NCBI GenBank assembly: GCA_040219275.1
Contig: JAVJSU010000058.1
Span: 1 to 64,000 of the forward strand
Direction of reading: 5' to 3'
DNA length: 64,000 bases
Source of the DNA: JAVJSU01 sp040219275
Lineage (GTDB): Bacteria; Chloroflexota; Anaerolineae; Aggregatilineales; Phototrophicaceae
Shown: one piece after another, positions 16,861-26,607 of the stretch
How positions within the stretch are numbered: position 1 is the first letter of the stretch
Layout: each line of letters starts with the position of its first letter
Notes under the pieces: model-generated
Seen by the model: the letters and a program-made list of their open reading frames with translations, nothing else
The model's database searches: none
What the model was told of the DNA's origin: nothing
Made by a program: the position numbers and the translations under genes

Positions 16861-18234
16861 ATGTCTATACCTGATTTGATTAAGACCGGGCAAGGTCCCA
16901 GAACTGCTTTTCTTGAAAAAGCCGATCCGCAAGCTATCGCAGAAACCCTGATCGCCTTCGCAAATACAGAAGGCGGTATGATTGTCATTGGCTTGAAAGA
17001 AACGGGTGAAAAAGCCCGTACCCGCGTGGATGGCGAGAAGGTCACCGATGCCCTGAGAGCCGCTGACGAACTCTGTAACCCGACTGTTTCCATCGGCAAT
17101 TGGGAGGAAGTCGAAACCGAGAGTGGCAAGGTCTATACGGTGCGTGTACCGCGCTCTATCGAACTCCACGCCTTAAGTGATGGACGTGTGCTCATCCGCA
17201 GTGGCGTGAAAAATCGTCCCCTTGGCGGGCAGGAAATTTTACGATTAGCCAGCGCAAAAAATACCGGCGATTTTGAATCCGAAGTCCTGCCGGGCGCGAC
17301 TAAAGACGATTTCAGCAAGAAAATGCTAGAAGAATATCTGGAAAAACGTGCTGAACGCACCAAACGCCCCTATAGTGGGAATACCGATGAACTTCTGCGG
17401 GAAATTGGTGCAATTACCGCTGATGGCAAGCCAACCATGACGGGCATGTTGTTATTCACAGAATATCCACAACAGTGGTTACCCCAATCGAGCGTTGTGT
17501 TCGCCAAATTCGTGGGCAAAACCCCGCGTGGTGAAAGTGGTTTAGCCGGATACACGCGCCGTGAAGAATTAACCGGACCACTCCCCCGCTTGATCGAAGC
17601 GGCGTGGAATATCATCTGGAGCGAAATGGCGGTTAGTGCGGTGGTCAAAGGCTTAGAGCGTGAAGAAACCTTTGAGTATCCTCAATTTGCCGTCCGTGAA
17701 GCCATCGTAAATGCGATTTGCCATCGTGATTATCGGCTGAAGGGTCGGCGCATCGAGATTCGCATGTACTCTGACCGTTTAGAAGTCATCTCCCCCGGCG
17801 GGTTGCCCGGATTTATCACAATAGAGAACATCAAGGACGAGCACTTTAGTCGTAACCCGCGCATCGTGAACGGCTTGTTCCAATGGGGGTACATCGAAGA
17901 ATTGGGTCTCGGCATTGACCGCATGATGGAAGTCATGAAGCAAGCCGGACACAAACCGCCAACCTTCGATGCACGTCCGTATAGCTTCGCCGTGACGCTC
18001 TTTAATGCCCGCGAAAAGCAAAGCCCGCCGGAATGGACACGCAACACCAACCATCGGCAAGCACGCGCATTACAATATATCCGCGAAAATGGCTCTATCA
18101 CCAACCGCGAGTATCGCAAATTGTGCGCGGGGGTTTCTGCGGAAACATTGCGTCTTGATCTGGTCGATATGGTGGAAAAAGGTATTCTCGTCAAGGTTGG
18201 CTCTAAAAAGGGAACGTACTACATTTTGAAGTAG
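16861..18234 (+). CDS. AlbA_2 (Schlafen-like) putative transcriptional regulator
   Basis: 457 residues. The N-terminus (1-125) is an AlbA_2/Schlafen DNA- or RNA-binding domain (ETLIAFANTEGGMIVIGL is its signature). The middle (about 260-380) is an HATPase_c_4 domain: AVREAIVNAICHRDY, then DRLEVISPGGLPG and GLGIDRMMEVM. The last 60 residues form a winged helix. Such proteins are often annotated as RecG-like helicases but lack helicase motifs; proposed roles include regulation and phage defence. No partner defence gene is adjacent. It is followed 32 bp later by a histidine kinase on the same strand. Confidence 0.82.
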   Translation: MSIPDLIKTGQGPRTAFLEKADPQAIAETLIAFANTEGGMIVIGLKETGEKARTRVDGEKVTDALRAADELCNPTVSIGNWEEVETESGKVYTVRVPRSIELHALSDGRVLIRSGVKNRPLGGQEILRLASAKNTGDFESEVLPGATKDDFSKKMLEEYLEKRAERTKRPYSGNTDELLREIGAITADGKPTMTGMLLFTEYPQQWLPQSSVVFAKFVGKTPRGESGLAGYTRREELTGPLPRLIEAAWNIIWSEMAVSAVVKGLEREETFEYPQFAVREAIVNAICHRDYRLKGRRIEIRMYSDRLEVISPGGLPGFITIENIKDEHFSRNPRIVNGLFQWGYIEELGLGIDRMMEVMKQAGHKPPTFDARPYSFAVTLFNAREKQSPPEWTRNTNHRQARALQYIRENGSITNREYRKLCAGVSAETLRLDLVDMVEKGILVKVGSKKGTYYILK

Positions 18235-18265
18235 CTCATAACCACAGCGCCAAAAGGACGTTTCG

Positions 18266-20593
18266 ATGACTATCATCCTAGGGTTATTTACCCTACTTAT
18301 CATCGCTTTGCACGCTGGATTAGGCGTTTTCGTCTGGATGCGCCGCACATTAGCACGCGGCGATTTACGATGGCTCTATGTCGCGCTAGGACTTTCCGCA
18401 CTTGCAAGCGGCATATATTTTATCCCTCCTGAGACCACACTCACGGACACATTCGGGCGCGGTGTACCGCTCGCCCTTGTATCTGTCGGTATCCTGATCG
18501 CCTTTGGTGGCTACATCATTACTGATCTTGTCGAAGGCGCATATCGTACACGCCTCCTGCAAATATTTTCCGCCGCTGGTGGCGCGCTGATTATTGGTTT
18601 ACTCGCAACTACGCTATTGACTGATCCAGTACAGGTTGGTACAGAAAATTGGCTGGTTCTGCTCTTCACCGAACCGGACGCATCAGGGATTGTCACTTTT
18701 GCGGGCATCTTGCTATTTGGATTCGCGCTGATTGCCGTCGGTTTGTATCAATTTTACATGGCGACCCTCCCAGAAATCGCTAATCGTGCGCTTTTCTGGG
18801 TGATGAATACCGCTATACTCATGCTGTCGGTCAGCCTCATCAGCAGTGGCACAACCATCATTGCAGAACTCGGCATGGTGGCATTACTCATCGCGTTTGT
18901 CGGCACGGTCTATGCGACCACATACCACATGGTCTTCGATATTCGCGGCGGCATTATTCTGTCCCTGCGTTCTTTGCTATTTGTTGGCATCGCCTTCGCG
19001 CTGATCCTAATGGCGATTTACTTCGCCGTGACGACCAGCACCGATGTCGATAATGCTGATACGCTGGCGGCAATTGCGCTTGGTGCGCTGATAATCGCGG
19101 CGTTGCTCGTCCCCATCCGCCAGGCCATTGAATTTATTATTCGGCAGTTGATGGTCAAACAAACGATTGACGCGGCGGAAGCCACCCGCATTTATGGCAA
19201 GCAGGTGACGGAAACCGTCGAATTAAATGCGCTCGTGAAAGAGGTGATCTCTACCTTAAATGGCGTGATGCGCGTGCGGCGATCCTGCTTATTATTGCTG
19301 AACAGCACCTTTAAAGTGAAGGATGCGGTTGAGTTATTGGTCATGCAACCGGGCGGCAGTAAAGACCAGATGACGGGCTTTGTGTCTAACTTTAGCCCCA
19401 TCTACGCCGCACTTGCCGCCACCCGTAAACCAATTTCACAATTCGACATCGAATATGCGCCGGAATTTCGCACAGTGGATGCCAAAGAACGCGATTTTTT
19501 CCGTGACCTCAATATGAGTGCTTATGCGCCTATCATCTCAGAGAATTCCCTAATCGGTGTACTCGCAGTCGGTCCGATGCAAAACGACACAGCGTTCTTC
19601 CCGCGTGATTTACAACTGCTGATGACCTTTGCCCAACAAACCGGCGTGGCGCTTCGCAATGCGCGTTTGCTGGATGATTTAAAGCATCTGAACAAAAGCA
19701 TGGAGTCGCTCAATCGTGGCTTAAAGGTCGCCAATGAGCAACTGAATAAAATGGATGCCGTCAAAACTGATTTCATCACCATCGCGAGTCATGAATTACG
19801 CACACCCCTCGCCCAAATACGTGGCTATACCGATATTTTCGACGCGATGAACGAGCAAGGACTACTCGACCAACAACAAGCGAACGGTCTGGTCGGCAAT
19901 CTGCGTAAAGCGACGGAACGCATGGAAGAACTCATCGCCGCCATGCTTGATGTGAGTCAGTTAGACGTGAACGCGATGGACTTAAGCCTGACAGAATCGC
20001 CATTGGAAAGCATCGTGCGGATGGCGATTGAGCCGCTTAGTGATGCTATCAACCAGCGCAAACTCTCACTCACGGCACGCGGTCTGCGCGGATTACCCAA
20101 TATTCAAGCGGATTTGCAACGGTTGGTGCAAGCGTTCCGCAATGTCATCGTCAACTCAATTAAATTCACACCGGACGGCGGGCGGATCGAAATTATCGCC
20201 TCGCTAGAAAGTGCCGATACACCCGATGGTACGGATTATATCAACATTGCCATCACCGATACGGGCGTGGGCATTGATAAGAAAAACCTCGAACTGGTCT
20301 TCCAAAAATTCTTCCGTGCCTATGATCCATCCCTGCACTCCACCGGAACTTACAAATTTATGGGCGCGGGTCCGGGCTTGGGGTTGACGATTGCCAAAGG
20401 GGTGATCGAAGGGCATGGTGGACGCGTCTGGGCGGAGAGTCCGGGGCATAACATGGAGACGTATCCGGGGACGACGTTCTTTGTGCGCTTACCTGTCAAC
20501 ACGCCGGACGATGCCAAGCGCATTATGACAATTGAAGACGACAGCGAACGCCTGAGAGAAACAGCGATAAAATCTCCAAAAGTATCAAACTAG
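18266..20593 (+). CDS. Multi-TM sensor histidine kinase with GAF domain
   Basis: 775 residues. About nine TM helices occupy residues 1-285, forming a large membrane sensor module of unknown ligand. A GAF domain spans about 310-465, a short coiled coil 470-500, and the dimerisation/phospho-acceptor domain has His509 in ASHELRTPLAQI. The HATPase domain carries DTGVGIDKKN and GAGPGLGLTIAKG. No response regulator is adjacent, so it is an orphan kinase. It follows the AlbA_2 gene closely and converges with the gene at 20590, which overlaps its stop codon. Confidence 0.9.
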   Translation: MTIILGLFTLLIIALHAGLGVFVWMRRTLARGDLRWLYVALGLSALASGIYFIPPETTLTDTFGRGVPLALVSVGILIAFGGYIITDLVEGAYRTRLLQIFSAAGGALIIGLLATTLLTDPVQVGTENWLVLLFTEPDASGIVTFAGILLFGFALIAVGLYQFYMATLPEIANRALFWVMNTAILMLSVSLISSGTTIIAELGMVALLIAFVGTVYATTYHMVFDIRGGIILSLRSLLFVGIAFALILMAIYFAVTTSTDVDNADTLAAIALGALIIAALLVPIRQAIEFIIRQLMVKQTIDAAEATRIYGKQVTETVELNALVKEVISTLNGVMRVRRSCLLLLNSTFKVKDAVELLVMQPGGSKDQMTGFVSNFSPIYAALAATRKPISQFDIEYAPEFRTVDAKERDFFRDLNMSAYAPIISENSLIGVLAVGPMQNDTAFFPRDLQLLMTFAQQTGVALRNARLLDDLKHLNKSMESLNRGLKVANEQLNKMDAVKTDFITIASHELRTPLAQIRGYTDIFDAMNEQGLLDQQQANGLVGNLRKATERMEELIAAMLDVSQLDVNAMDLSLTESPLESIVRMAIEPLSDAINQRKLSLTARGLRGLPNIQADLQRLVQAFRNVIVNSIKFTPDGGRIEIIASLESADTPDGTDYINIAITDTGVGIDKKNLELVFQKFFRAYDPSLHSTGTYKFMGAGPGLGLTIAKGVIEGHGGRVWAESPGHNMETYPGTTFFVRLPVNTPDDAKRIMTIEDDSERLRETAIKSPKVSN

Positions 20594-21285
20594 CGCACGT
20601 TCCGACTATACAAATACGCATTGCCGCGCTTACCCACCTGTGTAATCACGCCCATTTCTCGCAGAGCATAAGCGGTTTTCTGTGCAGTTGCTGGCGTAAT
20701 TTTGAGGGATTTACGCAAGTCCTTCGTCGTGAAAGCCTCCGGTAAATCAGCGGGCAACAAAGCGGCGAAATCCGTGAGTCCGGTAAATTTGTGATGGGCG
20801 ACCACTTCTAGCAAACGATGATCGTGCAAACTCCAGCCTTTACGTCGCCAACTCCCCTGCCCGTCATTAACGCGAATCTCTTCCTGATGCGTCAGCAAAA
20901 TCTCCAGCGTAAAATTCGGATGGTCTATCAAGTGTGGGATATAAACCAACTCGCGGAAGACATCAAATAGTTTGCCTTTTTTGGGGGATTTGCGTCGTGA
21001 AAGCGGTTCACCAATATCTAACTTGTCTAGCTCCTCCCATTTTACAATCCACTTGATCTCCGCAATCGGGTAAATCAGCCGCACGGTATACTTTTCTACC
21101 AGATTTTCCAGCTTGCGCCTGATTTTCGAGAAATTCCGCGTTTGAATTTCCAGCAACACATCGCCACGCTTAATATCAATCACATAACGCCCCAGCTTGC
21201 ACTCAAATTCATCCCCATCCTGCGCCAGATAAGTTTTCAGCCCGGCATGAAGTGATTTTTCAGTCAGGGTGCCAATGTGATTCAT
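20590..21285 (-). CDS. Conserved hypothetical with nuclease-like fold and winged helix
   Basis: 231 residues. The N-terminal 90 residues (LLEIQTRNFSKIRRKLENLV after RYVIDIKRGD) have a D-x-x-E-x-Q arrangement reminiscent of PD-(D/E)xK-type restriction endonuclease folds. The C-terminal 80 residues look like a winged helix (FTTKDLRKSLKITPATAQKTAYALREMGVI). Function is not known. It overlaps the 3' end of the histidine kinase gene by four bases and lies downstream of rplS behind a terminator. Confidence 0.6.
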   Translation of the reverse strand: MNHIGTLTEKSLHAGLKTYLAQDGDEFECKLGRYVIDIKRGDVLLEIQTRNFSKIRRKLENLVEKYTVRLIYPIAEIKWIVKWEELDKLDIGEPLSRRKSPKKGKLFDVFRELVYIPHLIDHPNFTLEILLTHQEEIRVNDGQGSWRRKGWSLHDHRLLEVVAHHKFTGLTDFAALLPADLPEAFTTKDLRKSLKITPATAQKTAYALREMGVITQVGKRGNAYLYSRNVR

Positions 21286-21322
21286 GGACGGTGCTCCCTC
21301 AATACATTATCCAGAAACGCAA

Positions 21323-21349
21323 AACCGGCACGATTAACTCGTACCGGCT
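21323..21349 (-). terminator. Terminator after rplS
   Basis: On the minus strand an 11-bp stem (AGCCGGTACGA with TCGTGCCGGTT, two G-U pairs) and a 5-nt loop is followed by TTTT. The wobble pairs form only in minus-strand RNA, which matches the direction of rplS. Confidence 0.8.
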
Positions 21350-21400
21350 GTTGATGTAACACTAAATTTCAAGAACGCGCTAGTATATCGCTGTTGATAT

Positions 21401-21742
21401 TTAACGCCGTTCCTTCAAACGTGCCGCCTTACCGCGACGGTTACGGAGGTAGTACAGTTGTGCACGGCGAACCTTCGCACGACGCGCAATTTCGATTTTC
21501 TCGATACGTGGGCTTTGTAGCAAGAAAGTACGTTCCACGCCGATACCATGACTGGCGACACGACGCACCGTAAAGTTCTGCTCATTACCACCACGGCGTT
21601 GGCGAATCACCACACCCTGGAAAATCTGAATACGTTCGCGGCTACCTTCGATAATGCGAAGATGGACTTTTACAGTATCGCCCACAGCGACCTCTGGATG
21701 ACCGCGTTTTTCCGCGACCAGTGATTGCATTAATTCATTCAC
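21401..21742 (-). CDS. rplS: 50S ribosomal protein L19
   Basis: 113 residues, the normal length for L19, a protein at the 30S-50S interface. Hallmarks are VGDTVKVHLRIIEGSRERIQ, FQGVVIRQRRGG, TVRRVASHGIGVERTFL and the basic end AKVRRAQLYYLRNRRGKAAR. In many bacteria rplS follows trmD; here it appears alone, with its own terminator downstream at 21323-21349. Confidence 0.97.
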   Translation of the reverse strand: MNELMQSLVAEKRGHPEVAVGDTVKVHLRIIEGSRERIQIFQGVVIRQRRGGNEQNFTVRRVASHGIGVERTFLLQSPRIEKIEIARRAKVRRAQLYYLRNRRGKAARLKERR

Positions 21743-21910
21743 GGCTATTCACCCTTCAAAAAAATACGCCCGATGGCGCAAAGATTTCTCGAACAATAGG
21801 ACGGACATTATAGCATGAGGGACAATTGACCGACAAGGGGCGATGCAAGCGATTGGTGGGGATATAATGATTATTGATTTGATTTCAGTGGATTAGCCAA
21901 GACCTATAGA

Positions 21911-22852
21911 ATGATGACACAACGAAAAACAGACGTGCCCTGCCCGATGGATATTGATGGATTTTATCTCGGCGCAATATATACCAACGGTCAGTGGCGC
22001 TACTTTTATGATTACAGGCAAAAATGGGCATTCGATTTGCGCTCAGTACATTTTCAGAATATCCCCTCAGAACGTAGCGACCATTTACTTTACACAAAAG
22101 CTGAATTCAACGACTATTTATCGTCACTTGATACAGAGCTTACGGCGCAAGACCTCTACTTATGTGAAGGCAAATTACCGCTAAGTATTGTTATTCGGGA
22201 GGATATTGGTCTATTTATTGACGGCGCTTATGAGGATGAGGGTTTCGACCTTGCACAATATATTCCTGATGAATGGACAGTCATCACAAATAACCCGATT
22301 TATTTCGTACCCTATGAAATCCGCCTATTATGGATGACAAAGCACATTTACCCGTCAATTGATAAAGTAGGGATTCATCGCTATACAGATGTTGGCGCGG
22401 TCAAGTGGAAGGGCCATTGGCGCTATTTCTTCGAGATGTTTGATGCCTGGAAACTCAATTATGGCGCATTTATGGTAGATTGCGGATTAGCGAATGAGTT
22501 TAAAGACGCAATTTTTAGTTATTATCGCAACCACTTGCCCTATGTTGACGAAAACAATGGTGATGAATTTCTCCGCTTACTGTCAAATTTTTCACTATCT
22601 ATAGAAGAAGTCTCGAAGTTGATCTACTGTCCAACCGCTGAACAATTTTCCGTCGATGGCTTAACTCAATTAAATCGCCCCCACCTTCGATATATCATTA
22701 ATTTTGATGAACAATTGTATGTTAGGAACAATTTTTCCGAACCACATGCAACGTTAGACGCAATTTCTGTTCATATGCCCGTGCATTGGTCATGTTATCA
22801 AGCTAACACGCTTACGTATTTGCCAGAACACTTGCAAAACTTGTGGAAATGA
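21911..22852 (+). CDS. Hypothetical protein, aromatic-rich
   Basis: 313 residues, no signal peptide or TM helix. It is rich in Trp, Tyr and Phe and holds two similar sections: YTNGQWRYFYDYRQKWAFD early on and VKWKGHWRYFFEMFDAWKLN in the middle. This suggests an internal duplication of a beta-rich module. I do not recognise the family. It stands alone between rplS (divergent) and the Nudix gene (convergent). Confidence 0.65.
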   Translation: MMTQRKTDVPCPMDIDGFYLGAIYTNGQWRYFYDYRQKWAFDLRSVHFQNIPSERSDHLLYTKAEFNDYLSSLDTELTAQDLYLCEGKLPLSIVIREDIGLFIDGAYEDEGFDLAQYIPDEWTVITNNPIYFVPYEIRLLWMTKHIYPSIDKVGIHRYTDVGAVKWKGHWRYFFEMFDAWKLNYGAFMVDCGLANEFKDAIFSYYRNHLPYVDENNGDEFLRLLSNFSLSIEEVSKLIYCPTAEQFSVDGLTQLNRPHLRYIINFDEQLYVRNNFSEPHATLDAISVHMPVHWSCYQANTLTYLPEHLQNLWK

Positions 22853-22862
22853 AAATCTATCT

Positions 22863-23399
22863 CTACACACCCAAACGGCGGGCGAGGCGCAACAAACCAA
22901 TGATCGTTTTGCTATCAGCGATTGTGCCGTTTTCAATCATGGTCAATGCTTCGGAGAGTGGCAGTCGCACAACTTCGATTTGCTCGTCGATGTCGCCCTG
23001 CAAACGGGATTCAATGAGATTAGTGGCGATATAAAGATGGATATATTCAGTGGTATAGCCGGGCGCGTTGTAAAATCCGCCGATAGACTCCAATTTGCCG
23101 GGCTTATAGCCGATTTCTTCTTGCAATTCACGTATTGCACACACTTCAGGGGCTTCATCCACTTCGAGGACACCTGCCGGTAATTCCAGCATAAACTGTG
23201 CGGAGGCACTCCGAAACTGCTTGACGAGAATTACATCATCGCCATCTAAAGCGATCACCGCACTTGCGCCGGGATGTTGAATGACCTCACGCTTGCACAT
23301 GCTCCCGTCAGGTAATTCAACATCATGCACATCAAGTTTGACGAGCACGCCACTAAAGACGCGCTCGGTATGGACGATTTTTTCGGTCAACTCACCCAT
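22863..23399 (-). CDS. Nudix hydrolase, ADP-ribose pyrophosphatase type
   Basis: 178 residues. The Nudix box G-x5-E-x7-R-E-x2-E-E-x-G is present in AGVLEVDEAPEVCAIRELQEEIG, interpreted as a complete catalytic helix. N-terminal ELPDGSMCKREVIQHPGA is typical of the ADP-ribose pyrophosphatase (NudF-like) branch, which hydrolyses ADP-ribose to AMP and ribose 5-phosphate with Mg. It starts immediately after the stop of the LysM lipoprotein gene, so the two are probably co-transcribed. Confidence 0.92.
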   Translation of the reverse strand: MGELTEKIVHTERVFSGVLVKLDVHDVELPDGSMCKREVIQHPGASAVIALDGDDVILVKQFRSASAQFMLELPAGVLEVDEAPEVCAIRELQEEIGYKPGKLESIGGFYNAPGYTTEYIHLYIATNLIESRLQGDIDEQIEVVRLPLSEALTMIENGTIADSKTIIGLLRLARRLGV

Positions 23400-24263
23400 T
23401 TACGGGATAGTCAACACGGTGCTATAGACAATCAAATTATAATTGCTGATGTTATTGCACGCCGCAATATTGGCAATCGGCACATCATATTGCAAAGACA
23501 GTTGGAACAATGTCTCGTTTTGTGCGACGGTATGCTGAATGCCACGTCCCGGACAACCTACGGAAGTCGTACCTCCCGTGGTCGTGCCAGTTTGCGTAAA
23601 TCCGCCAGAGTTACAGCCGGGGATCGTCAGCACATCGCCCACAACGATCAGTTGCGGATTGGCGATACCGTTTGCGTTAGCAATATCCACGATCAATACA
23701 CCATATTGCATAGAGAGTTGGAACAGATTATCACCCACCGCTACTGTGTGGGTACAGGTTCCGGTTGTCGTAATGCCGCCCGTACCCGCCGCTGGTGTTG
23801 CGGTAGAAAATCCGAGTTGATCAAGGGTCGGCGTGAAGGTTGGCAAAACTACTGGACCTTCCGCTGTCGCAGTTTGATCTAGCGCACGTTGCGTGGCTTC
23901 CGCGATGATGCGCGTCGCTTCTAGCTGACCGGCACTAATCGCTTCGGTGGGTACTTCCTGTTGCTGTTCAACATCAACACTCAATTCATCAGATGAACTG
24001 GCATCAAATGCCACTGCCGTCAAATTTGGATCAGGGGTTGCGGTAACGATCACCGTTTGCACCGTGTCTTCATTGGTCGGGAACGGCGTAAATGTTGGCT
24101 GTGGCGTTTGTGTGGGTGGCAAAGGTGTTGGTGAAGCAAACAAATTAGACGGCGGAGTCGGTTCGCCATCTGTGCTCATGGACTGAAAACAGCCCGTGAG
24201 CGCTAACATGACTAAAACGCTCATCCCAATAAGCGGGAAAAAAGACGGAAATGTTCTTCTCAC
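23400..24263 (-). CDS. Lipoprotein with two LysM domains
   Basis: 287 residues from GTG 24263, with GGAGG ten bases upstream. The signal peptide ends in a lipobox (LALTGC, Cys25), so the protein is lipid-anchored outside the membrane. A Thr/Pro-rich stretch (LPPTQTPQPTFTPFP) and an acidic linker lead to two LysM repeats: one starting CTHTVAVGDNLFQLS and one starting IQHTVAQNETLFQLS, each about 45 residues with N-P/Y-N-L-I-V near the end. LysM binds peptidoglycan or related glycans, so it is a cell-wall binding protein. Confidence 0.88.
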   Translation of the reverse strand: MRRTFPSFFPLIGMSVLVMLALTGCFQSMSTDGEPTPPSNLFASPTPLPPTQTPQPTFTPFPTNEDTVQTVIVTATPDPNLTAVAFDASSSDELSVDVEQQQEVPTEAISAGQLEATRIIAEATQRALDQTATAEGPVVLPTFTPTLDQLGFSTATPAAGTGGITTTGTCTHTVAVGDNLFQLSMQYGVLIVDIANANGIANPQLIVVGDVLTIPGCNSGGFTQTGTTTGGTTSVGCPGRGIQHTVAQNETLFQLSLQYDVPIANIAACNNISNYNLIVYSTVLTIP

Positions 24264-24342
24264 AGCCGGTATCCTCCAACGGGGTTTCGCTTGTATAACG
24301 TTCTTATTATAGATTTTATATCCGGCTATTACGAATCATAAA

Positions 24343-25443
24343 TTATGCGTGGTCTGATAATGGTAATTTGATGACTATTTCTGTCTCACGATCAACGTCA
24401 CTACAAATTTTGAATTCGCCGCCGTACAGTTCAACAAGGCGCTTAGAAATGATTAAACCCAGCCCGTTACCCTGTTGTTCATAGAAGTAGCGATTAAACT
24501 GCATATATGCACCAATAGCATCAATCTCCGGTTGTGTCATGCCACGTCCAGCATTTTTCACGCGGAGCACATAGCGATCATCTTCACGGGCGGCAACCAC
24601 ATTCAAGGGTGTACCTTCGTTTGAAAACTTAAGCGCATTATCAAGGATTTCCTCAATAATTTTGCTTAAATCCTGATCAGAAACCGCCACATAAGGTTCG
24701 TCATCGACGGTCATTCGTAAATCATCAGCACGATCGTAGAGATCAACCTTGCTGTACGCCTGCATTTGAATAATCGGACCGGCGAGTGTCTCATGGTTTC
24801 TTAACTCGGTCAATTTTTCTGCATCACGGTGGAGTGTTTCTACACGCGCAAACATCAGATAATTTTCTATGAGGCGATTTAAGCGCCGACCCGCTTCATT
24901 GATATGTTGTGCCCAACGTGCAACCTCATTTGGCTTTAGGCGCGCAGACTCTAGAGAGAGCATTTCAGAAAAACCGAGAATTGTATTTAGCGGGGTGCGT
25001 AGCTCATGCGGTAAGGCGGTCATGATATTTTCGCTAAGGTCTTGTACCTGTTGCTCTGCAATTTCTACAAACGTCTCATGCCTGCGTAAACGTGCATTAA
25101 TCGTTTCTAGCAATTCTGTTGCCATAAAAGGCTTCAGCAAATAGTCATCAGCGCCCAGCCCCATGCCATAACGCATATCGGAGCGGTCTGTTCTCGCTGT
25201 CAAAAAAATGAAGGGGATTGTGCGAGTTGAGCTATCTTTTTGCAGGGATTCAAGCACCTGATAGCCATTCAATTCTGGCATCATAATATCGCAGATAATC
25301 AAATCAGGATGATAAGATTGTGCCGCCTCTACGCCGAGCAACCCGTTTTCCACACCCTCTACAGAGAATCCCTCAAATGTTAACATTTCAATGATGTCGT
25401 TGCGTAGTGCGTCAGCATCTTCGATGACGAGAATTTTTGACAT
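24343..25443 (-). CDS. Receiver-histidine kinase hybrid
   Basis: 366 residues with a receiver domain first: acidic pocket near residues 8-11, Asp52 as phospho-acceptor in IICDIMMPEL, Lys104 in LLKPF. A short linker is followed by a HisKA helix with His146 in LPHELRTPLN and an HATPase domain (ILDNALKFSN, NGLGLIISKRL). There is no TM segment, so it works in the cytoplasm, relaying a phosphate from another kinase or responding through the receiver. No DNA-binding output is present. It is a lone gene between the LysM lipoprotein and uppP. Confidence 0.9.
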   Translation of the reverse strand: MSKILVIEDADALRNDIIEMLTFEGFSVEGVENGLLGVEAAQSYHPDLIICDIMMPELNGYQVLESLQKDSSTRTIPFIFLTARTDRSDMRYGMGLGADDYLLKPFMATELLETINARLRRHETFVEIAEQQVQDLSENIMTALPHELRTPLNTILGFSEMLSLESARLKPNEVARWAQHINEAGRRLNRLIENYLMFARVETLHRDAEKLTELRNHETLAGPIIQMQAYSKVDLYDRADDLRMTVDDEPYVAVSDQDLSKIIEEILDNALKFSNEGTPLNVVAAREDDRYVLRVKNAGRGMTQPEIDAIGAYMQFNRYFYEQQGNGLGLIISKRLVELYGGEFKICSDVDRETEIVIKLPLSDHA

Positions 25444-25523
25444 TATGGCAAGCCTATCGTATCAATATTTTGAATTAAATCCTTTTCTTCCACCATTATA
25501 TGCGAATAATGCAATCCGAAGCA

Positions 25524-26333
25524 TTAAATTATTTTTGCCATTACAAGTAAGATGATGACCACACCAGCAAAAATGCGATAATAGCCGAAAACAACAAAAT
25601 TGTTATGTGCAACGTAACGCAATAACCAGCCGATTGCGAACCATGCCACGATGCCGGAAACAATTGCACCTATGATCAGATTTAGAAGATCATCTGAGGA
25701 AATTTCATTTAGGCTTAGCAGTAAGCTGAGAATGGTCGCCCCACCCAACACGGGAATCGACAAATAAAAAGAAAAATTCGTCGCTACCTGACGATCCATC
25801 CCTGAATATAAGCCACCAATAATGGATGCTCCTGATCGGGATACACCCGGAATAAGCGCGAGGGTTTGGGCAACTCCCACCAGCAATGCCTGCCGGAAAG
25901 TGATCTGCATCAGGTCATTGGTTTCGGCAGTTTCGACCTGCGGACGGCGCTCCACAATTAAGAAGACAATACCACCGATAATTAACGAAACCGCTACAAC
26001 AAGCGGAGAAAATAAAACTTCGGTAATCCAATCTCTGAGTAACAAGCCAAATATAGCGGCGGGAATGGCGGCGATGATAATGGCAAGCCAGAAATGCTGG
26101 ACGTTTTTGTCCGTCTGCACGGTACGCACCTGCGTGAGAATTTCTGCTCGATAAAAACCAATCACGGCAATAATCGCACCCAGTTGAATGAATATTTCAA
26201 ATGTGCCGTCTATGCTCCCCTTAAAATCAAGAATCGCCGCGCCGACAATAAGGTGACCCGTCGAAGAGATGGGTAAGAACTCCGTGATGCCTTCGACAAT
26301 GCCAAGGATGACTACTTTTATCCATTCCGCCAT
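25524..26333 (-). CDS. uppP: Undecaprenyl-diphosphatase
   Basis: 269 residues, 7-8 TM helices. It dephosphorylates undecaprenyl pyrophosphate to recycle the lipid carrier for peptidoglycan and other wall polymers, and confers bacitracin tolerance. Both family motifs are visible: GIVEGITEFLPISSTGHLI near the N-terminus and PGVSRSGASI in the middle (Ser where many homologues have Thr). Length and topology are normal for the BacA family. Confidence 0.96.
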   Translation of the reverse strand: MAEWIKVVILGIVEGITEFLPISSTGHLIVGAAILDFKGSIDGTFEIFIQLGAIIAVIGFYRAEILTQVRTVQTDKNVQHFWLAIIIAAIPAAIFGLLLRDWITEVLFSPLVVAVSLIIGGIVFLIVERRPQVETAETNDLMQITFRQALLVGVAQTLALIPGVSRSGASIIGGLYSGMDRQVATNFSFYLSIPVLGGATILSLLLSLNEISSDDLLNLIIGAIVSGIVAWFAIGWLLRYVAHNNFVVFGYYRIFAGVVIILLVMAKII

Positions 26334-26529
26334 GAGATATTTTTATCCTGAGTTTATGATCGGCGATCAAGTAATGATAAGAAAATTCCGCGATGGGTAC
26401 GTTGTATTCCGGATAGAGTCCGATGAAAATCATAGCAGACGGTCAAGCATTGTCAAATCAATTTGAGGGAAATTCAAAAATTCTTTATACCATTGTAATT
26501 TGACCATTTCGTTTGACCATTTCAACAGA

Positions 26530-26562
26530 AAAGACCGCCATTTCGCATCAATGACGGTCTTT
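26530..26562 (-). terminator. Terminator after the SRPBCC-PDZ-DinB gene
   Basis: On the minus strand a 12-bp stem (AAAGACCGTCAT with ATGGCGGTCTTT, one G-U pair) and a 9-nt loop is followed by a T-rich tail. It lies 46 bp downstream of the gene ending at 26608. Confidence 0.85.
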
Positions 26563-26607
26563 GTGTTAAACCCGTACCGATCTATAGAAGTTCACGCTAC
26601 GGTCATA

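Noticed and set aside
23325..23882. Plus-strand frame of 185 codons opposite Nudix and LysM genes
   Set aside because: It is antisense to two well-supported genes; its composition follows from the repeats of the LysM gene.
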